Assembly (NCBI GenBank): GCA_015654535.1
Contig: JAATGU010000043.1
Span: forward strand, 41,471 to 105,470
Reading direction: 5' to 3'
DNA length: 64,000 bases
DNA from: Bacteroidales bacterium
GTDB taxonomy: Bacteria; Bacteroidota; Bacteroidia; Bacteroidales; Bacteroidaceae
The translations under genes and the position numbers were made by a program. The notes under the pieces were generated by a model. That model was not told where the DNA came from and did not search any database. It saw only the letters and a list, made by a program, of their open reading frames with translations. Position 1 is the first letter of the stretch. Every line of letters begins with the position of its first letter. This document shows positions 1 to 7,957 of this stretch, piece by piece.

Positions 1-1
1 A

Positions 2-310
2 GTGTTCGATCCTGCCAAGACTACTTATGAAGAATTAGCTAAACTTTTTTTTGAGATTCATGATCCTGAGCAGGAAGATGGTCAGGGACCAGACTTGGGA
101 GATCAATATCGTTCGGAGATTTTTTATACTACTCCTCAACAACGGGAGACTGCTGAAAAGTTAATCGGCATTCTCTGCGACAAAGGATATCAGGTGGTGA
201 CCAAAGTCACTCCTGCCACCACTTTTTGGAAAGCGGAGGAATATCATCAGAATCATTATGAACTTCGGGGTACGGAACCTTATTGCCACATCTATACGAA
301 AAGATTTTAA
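2..310 (+). CDS. msrA: Peptide methionine sulfoxide reductase MsrA, C-terminal part
   Basis: MsrA reduces methionine-S-sulfoxide in oxidised proteins. Only about 102 residues are present and the frame is open to the window edge, so the gene starts upstream; the GTG at position 2 is internal, not a start. The residues seen match the C-terminal half of the family: FFEIHDP, then GDQYRSEIFY, then FWKAEEYHQNHY near the end. Full MsrA proteins are usually about 160-180 residues. The N-terminal catalytic Cys motif (GCFW) lies outside the window. The gene ends against a convergent lipoprotein gene, with a shared bidirectional hairpin between them. The family call is firm; the upstream context, including a possible MsrB fusion, cannot be seen. 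Confidence 0.93.
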   Translation: MFDPAKTTYEELAKLFFEIHDPEQEDGQGPDLGDQYRSEIFYTTPQQRETAEKLIGILCDKGYQVVTKVTPATTFWKAEEYHQNHYELRGTEPYCHIYTKRF

Positions 311-364
311 ATAGAACTTTGAACTGGAAACCGGCGGGAAGATAAATCTGTTATTATAAGAAGC

Positions 365-394
365 AATAGGCTGTCCAATAACGAACAGCCTATT
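365..394. terminator. Bidirectional terminator between msrA and the lipoprotein gene
   Basis: A perfect 10-bp stem (AATAGGCTGT at 365-374, ACAGCCTATT at 385-394) closes a 10-nt loop. It sits between two convergent stop codons and is followed on the plus strand by a T-rich stretch, so it can serve both genes. Confidence 0.75.
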
Positions 395-400
395 ACTATT

Positions 401-913
401 TTATTTCACACAATTTGTTTGATCGATCTTTACCAAATGTTGTATCATAGAAGCAGAAATCTGTTTGATATCTTTTATCTCCAATGCTGCCTGTATTTGG
501 TTGTCTTTTTTCTCTAATGTTTCATTAATATTTTCCAAATCTAGTCTATACATTGCTCCGGTTGCAGGGTCGACAATAATGAGTCCAATGAGCCCACCGA
601 AAATAATATTACCAAAATACCATCCATTAATACTACAATTTATTGGAATAATCTTTGATTCATATCCATCCATTGTGAGTTTTAATGTGTAAGATTGTTT
701 AGCGAAGAAGCCTCCACCTGATTTGAGATACATGGTAGTAGGGCTGATTCCTTGGAAAATAGTGAATCCTTTTCGATCTGATATTTCGATCTTCACTCCG
801 TTAGGATTGGTATTCACGGTTAATGGCCACTTGCTTTTGCTTACGATGGAAGCGCAACTGGATAATAGTAGAATGATCACAATGAAAGATAGTGCTTTTG
901 TTAATAATTTCAT
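401..913 (-). CDS. Putative outer-membrane lipoprotein, PEGA-like
   Basis: A 170-residue protein with an SPII signal: a hydrophobic stretch at residues 8-18 followed by the lipobox LSSC, with lipidated Cys20. The next segment (PLTVNTNPNGVKIEISD, about residues 30-46) resembles a PEGA-type beta repeat, found in surface and lipid-anchored proteins. A Gly-rich hydrophobic patch near residues 95-115 (GNIIFGGLIGLIIVDPATGAM) is like those in small Bacteroides lipoproteins of unknown role. The C-terminal third is amphipathic and may form a coiled coil. It is a single gene with its own promoter candidate. The lipoprotein call is strong; no function is recognised. Confidence 0.8.
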   Translation of the reverse strand: MKLLTKALSFIVIILLLSSCASIVSKSKWPLTVNTNPNGVKIEISDRKGFTIFQGISPTTMYLKSGGGFFAKQSYTLKLTMDGYESKIIPINCSINGWYFGNIIFGGLIGLIIVDPATGAMYRLDLENINETLEKKDNQIQAALEIKDIKQISASMIQHLVKIDQTNCVK

Positions 914-975
914 AGTTTTAAATTTGTTTACTAATCCTACTCGTAAAGCTTTTCGGTTCTGCTGTTTTATTTTTC

Positions 976-983
976 ACAAAAAT
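976..983 (-). promoter_or_regulatory. Candidate -7 element for the lipoprotein gene
   Basis: On the minus strand this reads TATTTTTG, matching the Bacteroides -7 consensus TAnnTTTG. It would start transcription about 60 nt before the ATG. No convincing -33 TTTG was found, so support is modest. Confidence 0.35.
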
Positions 984-1060
984 AGGAATAAAATTGATAC
1001 ACACATTCTTTCCATTAAAATTATTTCTACCATTTTATTTTCCAATGGAAAACAAAATGC

Positions 1061-1068
1061 TATCTTTG
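1061..1068 (+). promoter_or_regulatory. Bacteroides -7 element for the DUF6132-thioredoxin pair
   Basis: TATCTTTG matches TAnnTTTG exactly and lies about 70 nt upstream of the ATG at 1137. It is the only good match between the divergent lipoprotein gene and this pair. Confidence 0.6.
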
Positions 1069-1136
1069 ATTGTTATTCTTTCAAATTTCAGTTAGAAGAA
1101 GGAAATAGTAAAAGAAAAAGTAACATAAAAACTAAG

Positions 1137-1346
1137 ATGGAAAAAGGGAAAAGTTTTTGGAGAAAGTATGGACTATATTTTTTGGGCGTACTTGTTGGTG
1201 GATTGGGAGGCTATTCATATTGGTCTTTTATTGGCTGTTCATCTGGAACATGCCCCATAACCTCTTCTCCTTTAATGAGTACACTTTGGGGGGCTGTGAT
1301 AGGAGGAGGATTATTTAGTATGTTTAAAGTAACGAATAAAAAATGA
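1137..1346 (+). CDS. Small DUF6132-like membrane protein
   Basis: A 69-residue protein with two hydrophobic segments (about residues 12-29 and 45-62) flanking a polar loop with GCSSGTCPITSS. That Cys-containing loop and the size match my memory of the DUF6132 family in Bacteroidetes; its function is unknown. An open frame extends upstream to 723 but would run through the divergent gene's promoter region. The start at 1137 follows the TATCTTTG promoter and begins MEKGKSF, a normal N-terminus. Its TGA overlaps the ATG of the thioredoxin gene (ATGA at 1343-1346), so the two are translationally coupled. This suggests a membrane partner in a thiol-redox function, which is inference. Confidence 0.75.
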   Translation: MEKGKSFWRKYGLYFLGVLVGGLGGYSYWSFIGCSSGTCPITSSPLMSTLWGAVIGGGLFSMFKVTNKK

Positions 1347-1822
1347 AAAAGGTTGCTTATCTATTATTATTTGCAGGAGTGGTCCTTTCTTCTTGCAATG
1401 GACAAGGGAAACAGAACAGAAAAGAGATTAATAACGTAAAAAAAGGAAATGAAATGAAAACAATTGCATTAACAAAAGAAGACTTTATTACAAAGATTGC
1501 TAATTATGAAGCTAGTCCTAATGAGTGGAAATATTTAGGTGATAAACCAGCTATTGTAGACTTTTACGCTTCGTGGTGTGGTCCTTGTAAAATGATTGCT
1601 CCGATTTTGGAAGAATTGGCGGATGAATATGCCGGGAAAATCTATATATATAAGGTGGACACAGAAGCTGAAGAAGAACTGGCTGCGGCCTTTGGTATTC
1701 GGAGTATTCCATCTTTGCTGTTTATCCCAATGAAGGGGGCTCCTCAGATGACACAAGGCGCAATGCCAAAGTCGGCTTTTAAAGAAACTATTGAAAAGGA
1801 GTTGCTGAATTCCGGAAAGTAA
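1343..1822 (+). CDS. Thioredoxin-fold lipoprotein
   Basis: A 159-residue thiol-disulfide oxidoreductase. An SPII signal ends in LSSC with lipidated Cys18, followed by a polar linker of about 20 residues and then a complete thioredoxin domain (about 40-155). The active site is WCGPC with Cys79 and Cys82, and the cis-Pro loop SIPS lies near residue 122, so it should be redox active. The motif is that of classic thioredoxin rather than TlpA/ResA, but the lipid anchor places it in the envelope. It overlaps the DUF6132-like gene by 4 bp and ends at a hairpin terminator. An internal Met (NEMKTIAL, residue 38) could give a cytoplasmic form, but the lipobox favours the long form. Confidence 0.92.
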   Translation: MKKVAYLLLFAGVVLSSCNGQGKQNRKEINNVKKGNEMKTIALTKEDFITKIANYEASPNEWKYLGDKPAIVDFYASWCGPCKMIAPILEELADEYAGKIYIYKVDTEAEEELAAAFGIRSIPSLLFIPMKGAPQMTQGAMPKSAFKETIEKELLNSGK

Positions 1823-1858
1823 TATTCCGAATTTGCATTGATCGGATGATAATAAAAT

Positions 1859-1892
1859 AAAGGAAGGAGCATTATCTTTCCTTTTTCTTTTT
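1859..1892. terminator. Terminator after the thioredoxin gene
   Basis: AAAGGAA at 1859-1865 pairs with TTCCTTT at 1878-1884 and is followed by a T-rich tract. It overlaps the 3' end of a possible minus-strand small ORF and could act on both strands. Confidence 0.6.
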
Positions 1893-1979
1893 TTTGAACC
1901 AACCAACATCTTTAGATACAATTCCTATGCATGCTATATCAATAATGCAGCAAATTATGATTCCTATGATTACGCCCAT
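1872..1979 (-). CDS. Possible 35-residue membrane microprotein
   Basis: A short minus-strand ORF. Residues 2-20 form one strongly hydrophobic, Ile- and Cys-rich helix (starting MGVIIGIIICC), followed by a short polar segment containing VSKDVGWF and a basic tail of five Lys with a final Arg. This is the layout of a single-span membrane microprotein with a positive cytoplasmic end. The stop lies in the shared terminator hairpin, opposite the thioredoxin gene. No clear Shine-Dalgarno is seen, which is common in Bacteroides. AT-rich DNA can produce Ile-rich ORFs by chance, so confidence is low to moderate. Confidence 0.35.
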   Translation of the reverse strand: MGVIIGIIICCIIDIACIGIVSKDVGWFKKKKKER

Positions 1980-2209
1980 AATTTTTATTTTTGCATTGCA
2001 TCGTTATTACTATTAGTTTTTATATAATAGATATAGCTAATTCTATGCCAAAGTGAATTGTGTGAACGTATTGTGTTGTATTATAGTATAATATATATAA
2101 ATGAGTCTGTTGCGAAGATTGAAAGACCTTTTCATTCTGGTATAATAACCTTTTCATTTTGATAAGTGCAGCCCCAAATAGAAGCAAACTTAAGCTTTAT
2201 CTGTTTATG

Positions 2210-2313
2210 ATCTCCCATTTCCCATGATTTCTTTTCAATCCTCCAATCAATGGGCAATTCATCAATGGGAGATATTCAATATCCGCTATTTATCTCACAC
2301 AATCATCTCCCAT
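2210..2313. repeat. ATGGGAGAT short repeats upstream of the VirE-type gene
   Basis: Three copies of a 9-mer occur in alternating orientation: ATCTCCCAT at 2210-2218, ATGGGAGAT at 2265-2273 and ATCTCCCAT at 2305-2313. The same 9-mer recurs downstream of the gene at 4805-4813. Confidence 0.7.
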
Positions 2314-2439
2314 CTATCATTGCTTGGCGGACGGTGTGTCCACTTTCATAATCGGCTGCTTTAAAGTGACTAATAATAGGAAATGAAAAGTTCTTGTTTA
2401 CTAATCCGTTTTGTTAAGGAAACTAATGAATTATTTCTT

Positions 2440-2547
2440 GGAAGTTAAGTAAGCCTTCATATGTGGGCTTATCATCCCTCAATTATGGGCTTATGGGTTT
2501 ACAGTTGTGGGCTCATCGTCCCACAGCTGAGGGACTACTTAACTTCC
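2440..2547. repeat. Long inverted repeat with nested hairpins
   Basis: GGAAGTTAAGTA at 2440-2451 is the exact reverse complement of 2536-2547. The 84 bp between them contain inner complementarity (CCCTCA with TGAGGG; GTGGG with CCCAC), so the whole can fold as a structured RNA or cruciform. It lies about 150 bp before the VirE-type start. Confidence 0.6.
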
Positions 2548-2693
2548 TTGAAGAAAAGACTTAGCATTCAAGGGAAAAGTGACTAATATACTAGTGTAAA
2601 TATGATAAAAATAATTTATTTAATATTGCTTTTTTTATTTGGTTTTATGAATATATCATATTACTTTTAGGGCTCAATTATAAAAATAAAGAG

Positions 2694-4769
2694 ATGAAAG
2701 TTACACTTGTTAAAGCTTATAGAGAAAGAAAAACGCAACGAATAATGGATATTGAATTGTTGCTTGAAAGTATGAAAACAGAGAGGGTGGGAAGAACAGT
2801 AACCACTATGCGGTATTATTTACAAAATACAGACCCTGAAACACGTAGTGTTTATATGGATAAAGTGCCCAAAATGATTTTTACGGCTTCTTTTAAAAAG
2901 GTGAACGGAGAACAGGTGATGATGAATTATAACGGGATGGTTTTGCTGGAAGTAAATCGTCTCGCGGGAATGGATGAGGCTGCGGCTGTGCGCCGGACTG
3001 TTTCTGAATTGCCGCAAACATTGGCTGCTTTTATTGGGGCGAGCGGAAAAAGTGTGAAGATTCTGGTGCCTTTTTCCCGACCAGATGGCACTTTGCCACA
3101 GACAAAAGAGGAGGCGGAAATGTTTCAGGCGCACGCTTATCGGTGGGCGGTGAAGTTGTACCAAGGGCAGCTTTTTTATAAAATCACATTAAAACGCCCG
3201 TCATTAGAACAAAGTTGCCGTTTTTCTTATGATCCGGAACTCTATTTTAATCCCGATGCGCTTCCCATTCATCAGCAACAGCCTGTGGAAATGCCCACGG
3301 AAACTACTTACCAGGAGGCCATGCAGGCAGAAAGTGATCCGTTTCAGCGCCTCTTGCCGGGGTATGAACGAAGCAAGATTGTTTCAACCTTATTTGAAAC
3401 TTCTTTATTTGCCACTATTAATGAAGAGGGCGGTTTTAAAGAAGAGGAAGATCTGAAACCGTTTTTGACGACATTGGCTACTCATTGTTTTAAGTCCGGC
3501 ATTCCCGAAGAGGATGCGGTGAAGTATACGTTCCTGCACCTTAATCTTAAACAGCGGGATTTGGAGTTGAGGCAGACCTTTCACAATGTTTATCTCATTA
3601 GTAGTAATTTTAGCGGTAAGCCTTGTATTCGTCCTGAACAAGTGACAGCCGTGCAGACAGATGAATTTATGAAGCGTCGATATCAGTTCCGCTACAATAC
3701 GCAGACCATGGAAATAGAATACCGGGAGCGTAATTCTTTCTTTTTTGATTTTTGCCCCATCACCGATAGGGTATTGAACAGTATTGCGCTCAATGCGCTG
3801 GGAGAAGGGTTACAACTATGGGATCGGGATGTGAAACGATACGTTAACTCGGATAGAACCCCGCTATTTTCGCCGGTTGAGGACTATCTTTCCCATCTTC
3901 CAAAGTGGGACGGGAAAGATCATATACGGCAGTTGGCGGACAATGTGCCGTGTGACAATTTACTTTGGGGAGATTTTTTCCATCGTTGGTTTCTTTGCAT
4001 GGTGGCACATTGGCGTGGGATAGACAAGCAGCATGCCAACAGTACTTCGCCTTTACTGATTGGCCCGCAAGGAACTGGCAAATCCACCTTTTGCCTCCGT
4101 CTTCTTCCGTCGGAATTGCAGACTTACTACACAGATAGCATCGATTTTAGTCACAAACGTGACGCGGAACTGTACCTCAACCGCTTTGCTTTGATAAATA
4201 TAGATGAGTTCGATCAAGTCAGTGCCAATCATCAGAGCTTCTTGAAGCACATTTTGCAAAAACCAGTGGTGAACACCCGCAAACCGCATCAGGCTTCCGT
4301 GCGAGAATTACGCCGTTATGCCTCATTTATTGCCACTAGTAATCATCGTGATTTATTGACCGATGATTCTGGTAGCCGTCGATTTATCTGCATCCAGGTG
4401 ACAGGTAAAATAGTTGTTGATCAGTTAATTAACCATCCCCAACTTTACGCTCAGGCACTTGAGGAAATAAAAAACGGAGAACGCTATTGGTTTGATGCCA
4501 AAGAAGAGGCGATAGTCACCAAAAATAATCACGACTTTGAACAACTACCTCCTGCCGAACAACTTTTTCAACAATATTTCCGCGGCGCGGAAGAGGGTGA
4601 GACAAGCGAAAAACAATTAGCCGTTGAAATCTTAGAGCGATTGCAGAAGAAAAGCGGATTCAAACTATCTTCGACAAAGATTATGCATTTTGGCCGTATT
4701 CTTAACAAGCTCAATATTCCCTGCAAAAAGGCGAGCAATGGAATGTATTACTACGTTATGGAACGTTAA
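2694..4769 (+). CDS. VirE-type ATPase (BT4734/BF3469 family, DUF3874 C-terminus)
   Basis: A 691-residue protein typical of Bacteroides 'virulence protein E' genes. Residues about 30-165 fit the BT4734/BF3469 N-terminal domain, which looks primase-like. A P-loop ATPase of the VirE/DUF5906 type follows, with Walker A GPQGTGKST at 457-465 and a Walker B-like string INIDEFD near 501-507. An arginine-rich segment lies near 540-560 (SGSRRF). The C-terminal 90 residues fit DUF3874. Such primase-helicase-like proteins occur in phages, satellites and integrative elements. Here no integrase, HU-like, amidase or phage gene is adjacent, so it is an orphan. It is flanked by ATGGGAGAT repeats and ends about 300 bp before rpsA. 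The family call is firm; the role is unknown. Confidence 0.88.
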   Translation: MKVTLVKAYRERKTQRIMDIELLLESMKTERVGRTVTTMRYYLQNTDPETRSVYMDKVPKMIFTASFKKVNGEQVMMNYNGMVLLEVNRLAGMDEAAAVRRTVSELPQTLAAFIGASGKSVKILVPFSRPDGTLPQTKEEAEMFQAHAYRWAVKLYQGQLFYKITLKRPSLEQSCRFSYDPELYFNPDALPIHQQQPVEMPTETTYQEAMQAESDPFQRLLPGYERSKIVSTLFETSLFATINEEGGFKEEEDLKPFLTTLATHCFKSGIPEEDAVKYTFLHLNLKQRDLELRQTFHNVYLISSNFSGKPCIRPEQVTAVQTDEFMKRRYQFRYNTQTMEIEYRERNSFFFDFCPITDRVLNSIALNALGEGLQLWDRDVKRYVNSDRTPLFSPVEDYLSHLPKWDGKDHIRQLADNVPCDNLLWGDFFHRWFLCMVAHWRGIDKQHANSTSPLLIGPQGTGKSTFCLRLLPSELQTYYTDSIDFSHKRDAELYLNRFALINIDEFDQVSANHQSFLKHILQKPVVNTRKPHQASVRELRRYASFIATSNHRDLLTDDSGSRRFICIQVTGKIVVDQLINHPQLYAQALEEIKNGERYWFDAKEEAIVTKNNHDFEQLPPAEQLFQQYFRGAEEGETSEKQLAVEILERLQKKSGFKLSSTKIMHFGRILNKLNIPCKKASNGMYYYVMER

Positions 4770-4773
4770 TTCA

Positions 4774-4832
4774 GTGGGAGATACCTCCCGAAAGTGAGAA
4801 ATGAATGGGAGATGAATGCGATCTCTCATTTC
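4774..4832. repeat. Downstream ATGGGAGAT repeats and hairpin
   Basis: GTGGGAGAT at 4774-4782, ATGGGAGAT at 4805-4813 and ATCTCTCAT at 4821-4829. The last two form an imperfect hairpin extended by GAAATGA and TCATTTC. These copies mirror the set upstream of the VirE-type gene. Confidence 0.6.
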
Positions 4833-5007
4833 TTAAATCTCTTATAGTCAGTTGGATGATGGAAAAAATGAAAGATGGGACTTCTTTTTGCGTTTTTTGC
4901 CGGATTTTTTTACCCTTTATCGTTGTGTGAATATATAATGTATTAGAGAATCTTTAATATGAGAATAAAATCCTCATGGAAAGTTTTTTATTTTCTAATA
5001 TTTGTCT

Positions 5008-5015
5008 TATCTTTG
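5008..5015 (+). promoter_or_regulatory. Bacteroides -7 element of rpsA
   Basis: TATCTTTG, an exact TAnnTTTG match, about 63 bp before the rpsA ATG at the end of a 308-bp gene-free stretch. The spacer upstream is T-rich with no clear TTTG at -33. Confidence 0.6.
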
Positions 5016-5077
5016 CGCCCGATTTATATAGTCAATATAATGTCTCACTTAATTAAAGGATTTAAAATTAATTATTA

Positions 5078-6880
5078 ATGGAAAATTTAAAAAACGTTGC
5101 TCCTGTTGAAGACTTCAACTGGGATGCGTATGAAAACGGCGAAACCTTTGTTGGTGCCAGCCACGAAGATCTAGAAAAAGCATACGACAGTACGCTAAAC
5201 AAAGTGAATGACCGTGAGGTTGTTGACGGAACTGTAATTGCAATGAACAAACGTGAAGTTGTTGTGAACATTGGTTACAAATCAGACGGTATTATTCCTC
5301 TGAATGAATTTCGTTACAACGCTGATTTAAAAATTGGCGACAAGGTAGAAGTATATATTGAAAATCAGGAAGACAAAAAAGGCCAGTTGATCCTTTCTCA
5401 CAAGAAAGCCCGCGCTGCACGTTCTTGGGATCATGTAAACTCTGCTCTTGAAACAGAAGAAATTGTAAAGGGTTTCATCAAATGTCGTACCAAGGGTGGT
5501 ATGATTGTTGACGTATTTGGTATTGAAGCATTCTTACCAGGTTCTCAAATTGATGTGAAACCTATCCGCGACTATGATGTATTCGTTGGAAAGACGATGG
5601 AATTCAAAGTTGTTAAAATCAACCAAGAATTTAAGAATGTTGTTGTTTCTCACAAAGCGCTTATCGAAGCTGAATTGGAACAACAGAAAAAAGAAATTAT
5701 CGGCAAACTTGAAAAAGGACAAGTTCTGGAAGGAACTGTTAAGAATATCACCTCTTACGGTGTATTCATCGACTTGGGTGGCGTAGACGGTTTGGTTCAT
5801 ATTACAGATCTTTCTTGGGGACGTGTTAGCGATCCTAAAGAAGTGGTTGAATTGGATCAAAAACTTAACGTGGTTATCCTTGACTTTGATGACGAAAAGA
5901 AACGTATTGCTTTGGGCTTGAAACAACTTACTCCACATCCATGGGATGCTCTTTCCACTGAATTGAAAGTGGGAGACAAAGTAGAGGGCAGAGTAGTGGT
6001 TATGGCGGATTACGGTGCTTTCATTGAAATCGCTCCAGGCGTTGAAGGGTTAATCCATGTTTCTGAAATGTCTTGGTCACAACACTTACGTAGTGCTCAA
6101 GACTTTATGAAGGTTGGCGATACTGTTGAAGCTATTGTTTTAACTTTGGACCGTGACGAACGTAAAATGTCTTTAGGTATCAAGCAGCTTAAGCAAGATC
6201 CATGGGAAACTATCGCAGAGAAGTATCCTGTAGGTAGCAAGCATGTTGCTAAGGTACGTAACTTTACTAACTTTGGTGTGTTTGTTGAAATAGAAGAAGG
6301 CGTTGATGGATTAATTCATATCTCTGACCTTTCCTGGACTAAGAAGGTAAAACATCCTTCTGAATTTACTACTATTGGTGCAGACATCGATGTTCAGGTT
6401 CTTGAAATAGACAAAGATAACCGTCGTTTGAGCTTAGGTCACAAACAATTGGAAGAAAATCCTTGGGATGTATTTGAAACGATCTTCACTGTAGGTTCAG
6501 TACACGAAGGAACAATTATCGAAATGTTGGACAAGGGAGCTGTTATTACTCTTCCTTACGGTGTTGAAGGTTTTGCAACTCCAAAACATCTTGTAAAAGA
6601 AGACGGTTCACAGGCTCAGCTGGACGAAAAACTTGATTTCAAAGTTATTGAGTTCAATAAAGATGCTAAGAGAATCATCCTTTCTCACAGTCGTATTTTC
6701 GAAGATGTAGCCAAGGCAGAAGAAAAAGCAGAAAAGAAAGCTGCTACTTCTAAAAAGGCATCTCCTAAGAAAGAAGAATCAGCACCTGCGATAACTAATC
6801 AGACTGCTTCTACTACTTTGGGTGACATTGACGCACTTGCTGCATTGAAAGAACAAATGGAAGAAGCTGATAAGAAATAA
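5078..6880 (+). CDS. rpsA: 30S ribosomal protein S1
   Basis: A 600-residue cytoplasmic RNA-binding protein that helps load mRNA on the 30S subunit. Six S1/OB repeats are visible, starting near residues 49, 129, 217, 303, 389 and 475. The central four carry the classic GVFIDL.GV.GL.H.S/T.LSW pattern, while the first two and the last are divergent, as usual for S1. A Lys/Ala-rich tail follows (about 545-600), typical of Bacteroidetes. Codon use is the cleanest in the window, as expected for a highly expressed gene. It is monocistronic: its own promoter lies upstream and a strong hairpin with a T-run downstream. S1 matters in Bacteroides because many genes lack Shine-Dalgarno sequences (known of the group). 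Confidence 0.98.
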   Translation: MENLKNVAPVEDFNWDAYENGETFVGASHEDLEKAYDSTLNKVNDREVVDGTVIAMNKREVVVNIGYKSDGIIPLNEFRYNADLKIGDKVEVYIENQEDKKGQLILSHKKARAARSWDHVNSALETEEIVKGFIKCRTKGGMIVDVFGIEAFLPGSQIDVKPIRDYDVFVGKTMEFKVVKINQEFKNVVVSHKALIEAELEQQKKEIIGKLEKGQVLEGTVKNITSYGVFIDLGGVDGLVHITDLSWGRVSDPKEVVELDQKLNVVILDFDDEKKRIALGLKQLTPHPWDALSTELKVGDKVEGRVVVMADYGAFIEIAPGVEGLIHVSEMSWSQHLRSAQDFMKVGDTVEAIVLTLDRDERKMSLGIKQLKQDPWETIAEKYPVGSKHVAKVRNFTNFGVFVEIEEGVDGLIHISDLSWTKKVKHPSEFTTIGADIDVQVLEIDKDNRRLSLGHKQLEENPWDVFETIFTVGSVHEGTIIEMLDKGAVITLPYGVEGFATPKHLVKEDGSQAQLDEKLDFKVIEFNKDAKRIILSHSRIFEDVAKAEEKAEKKAATSKKASPKKEESAPAITNQTASTTLGDIDALAALKEQMEEADKK

Positions 6881-6916
6881 AAATTCAATTTGATGATTTG
6901 AATTTTTCATCTGGAG

Positions 6917-6949
6917 AGGGGTTGCCGTTGTTCGGTAGCCCCTTTTTTT
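6917..6949 (+). terminator. rpsA terminator
   Basis: AGGGGTTGCCG (6917-6927) pairs with CGGTAGCCCC (6933-6942) around a short loop, followed by seven T. This is an intrinsic terminator shape directly after rpsA. Confidence 0.85.
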
Positions 6950-6962
6950 AAAATAGATTTGT

Positions 6963-7877
6963 ATGGAAACATTTGATTTGCATATTCTGGGATGTGGTTC
7001 CGCTCTGCCTACCACCCGTCATTTTCCCACTTCTCAGGTAGTGAATGTGAGAGACAAGCTTTTTATGATTGATTGCGGAGAAGGAGCGCAGATGCAATTT
7101 CGCAAGTCGAGACTGAAATTCACTCGCTTGAACCATATTTTTATCTCACATCTTCACGGTGATCATTGTTTCGGCTTGCCCGGACTGATCTCTACGTTCG
7201 GATTACTGGGGCGCACGGCGGAACTTTGTATTCATGCGCACCCTGATATGGCGAAATTTCTTACCCCTGTACTCCAGAACTTTTGTCAGCGTCTTCCTTA
7301 CAAGGTTACGTTGATTCCTTTTGAGACTAAGCAATCTGAAATTGTGTATGAAGATCGTTCGCTCACAGTAACCACTATCCCTTTGCGGCATAGAGTTCCC
7401 TGCTGTGGCTTTCTTTTTGAGGAGAAATCAGGTCCGAATCATATCATTCGTGATATGATTGATTTTTATAAAGTTCCTATATCCCAAATAAACCGCATAA
7501 AAAATGGAGAAGACTATGTAACTCCCCAAGGAGATATCATCGTTAACAGCCGACTCACCAAACCAGCTGATGCTCCACGTAAATACGCTTATTGCTCAGA
7601 TACGATCTATCACGAAGCGATTATTGATCAGATCCGTGGAGTGGATCTCCTTTTTCATGAATCCACTTTTATAGAAAGTGAACTGTCTCGGGCAAAAGAA
7701 ACCTTTCATACTACCGCCCGCCAGGCTGCTCAAATAGCAAAGGCAGCCAATGTGAAAAATTTACTGATCGGACATTTCTCCGCTCGCTATGAAGATGAAT
7801 CAGTTTTTCTCCAAGAAGCGAATGAAATATTTTTGAAATGTCAGTTAGCTAAAGAAGGATTATGCATAAACATTTAA
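6963..7877 (+). CDS. rnz: Ribonuclease Z
   Basis: A 304-residue metallo-beta-lactamase-fold endonuclease that cuts the 3' trailer of tRNA precursors. The zinc motif HxHxDH is HLHGDH at residues 63-68. Further ligand regions are RHRVPCCGF near 140, the Asp in YCSDTIYH near 213, and GHFSARY near 272. Length and order fit the short bacterial RNase Z/ElaC type. It starts 83 bp after rpsA, just beyond the rpsA terminator. No separate -7 element was found in that short gap, so some read-through from rpsA is possible. Confidence 0.96.
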   Translation: METFDLHILGCGSALPTTRHFPTSQVVNVRDKLFMIDCGEGAQMQFRKSRLKFTRLNHIFISHLHGDHCFGLPGLISTFGLLGRTAELCIHAHPDMAKFLTPVLQNFCQRLPYKVTLIPFETKQSEIVYEDRSLTVTTIPLRHRVPCCGFLFEEKSGPNHIIRDMIDFYKVPISQINRIKNGEDYVTPQGDIIVNSRLTKPADAPRKYAYCSDTIYHEAIIDQIRGVDLLFHESTFIESELSRAKETFHTTARQAAQIAKAANVKNLLIGHFSARYEDESVFLQEANEIFLKCQLAKEGLCINI

Positions 7878-7896
7878 AAAGTTTAAGTTAGATTTC

Positions 7897-7927
7897 TTGT
7901 TTAATAAAAAGAGAGTCATTATATTTG
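7897..7927 (+). promoter_or_regulatory. Promoter of the small secreted protein genes
   Basis: TTG at 7897-7899 (-33) and TATATTTG at 7920-7927 (-7) are separated by 20 bp, the spacing expected for the Bacteroides primary sigma factor. It lies about 30 bp before the ATG at 7958. Confidence 0.65.
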
Positions 7928-7957
7928 TTCCAGAATGTAAAAAATGAATGCTTATAG

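Larger units (their letters stand above)
1980..2693. other. Long intergenic region before the VirE-type gene
   Basis: About 710 bp with no convincing gene. It holds three ATGGGAGAT/ATCTCCCAT copies (2210-2218, 2265-2273, 2305-2313), a 13-bp direct repeat AAAGTGACTAATA (2363-2375 and 2576-2588), and a long dyad with 12-bp perfect arms at 2440-2451 and 2536-2547. Within the dyad the motif GTGGGCT recurs and CCCTCA faces TGAGGG. These features are described separately as repeats or findings. Confidence 0.7.

Noticed and set aside
723..1136. Upstream extension of the DUF6132-like frame
   Set aside because: It would overlap the divergent lipoprotein gene and both promoters, and its translation has no protein-like pattern. 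The family-like part starts at 1137.
2101..2145. 14-codon ORF (MSLLRRLKDLFILV)
   Set aside because: Too short, with no promoter or conserved counterpart to support it.
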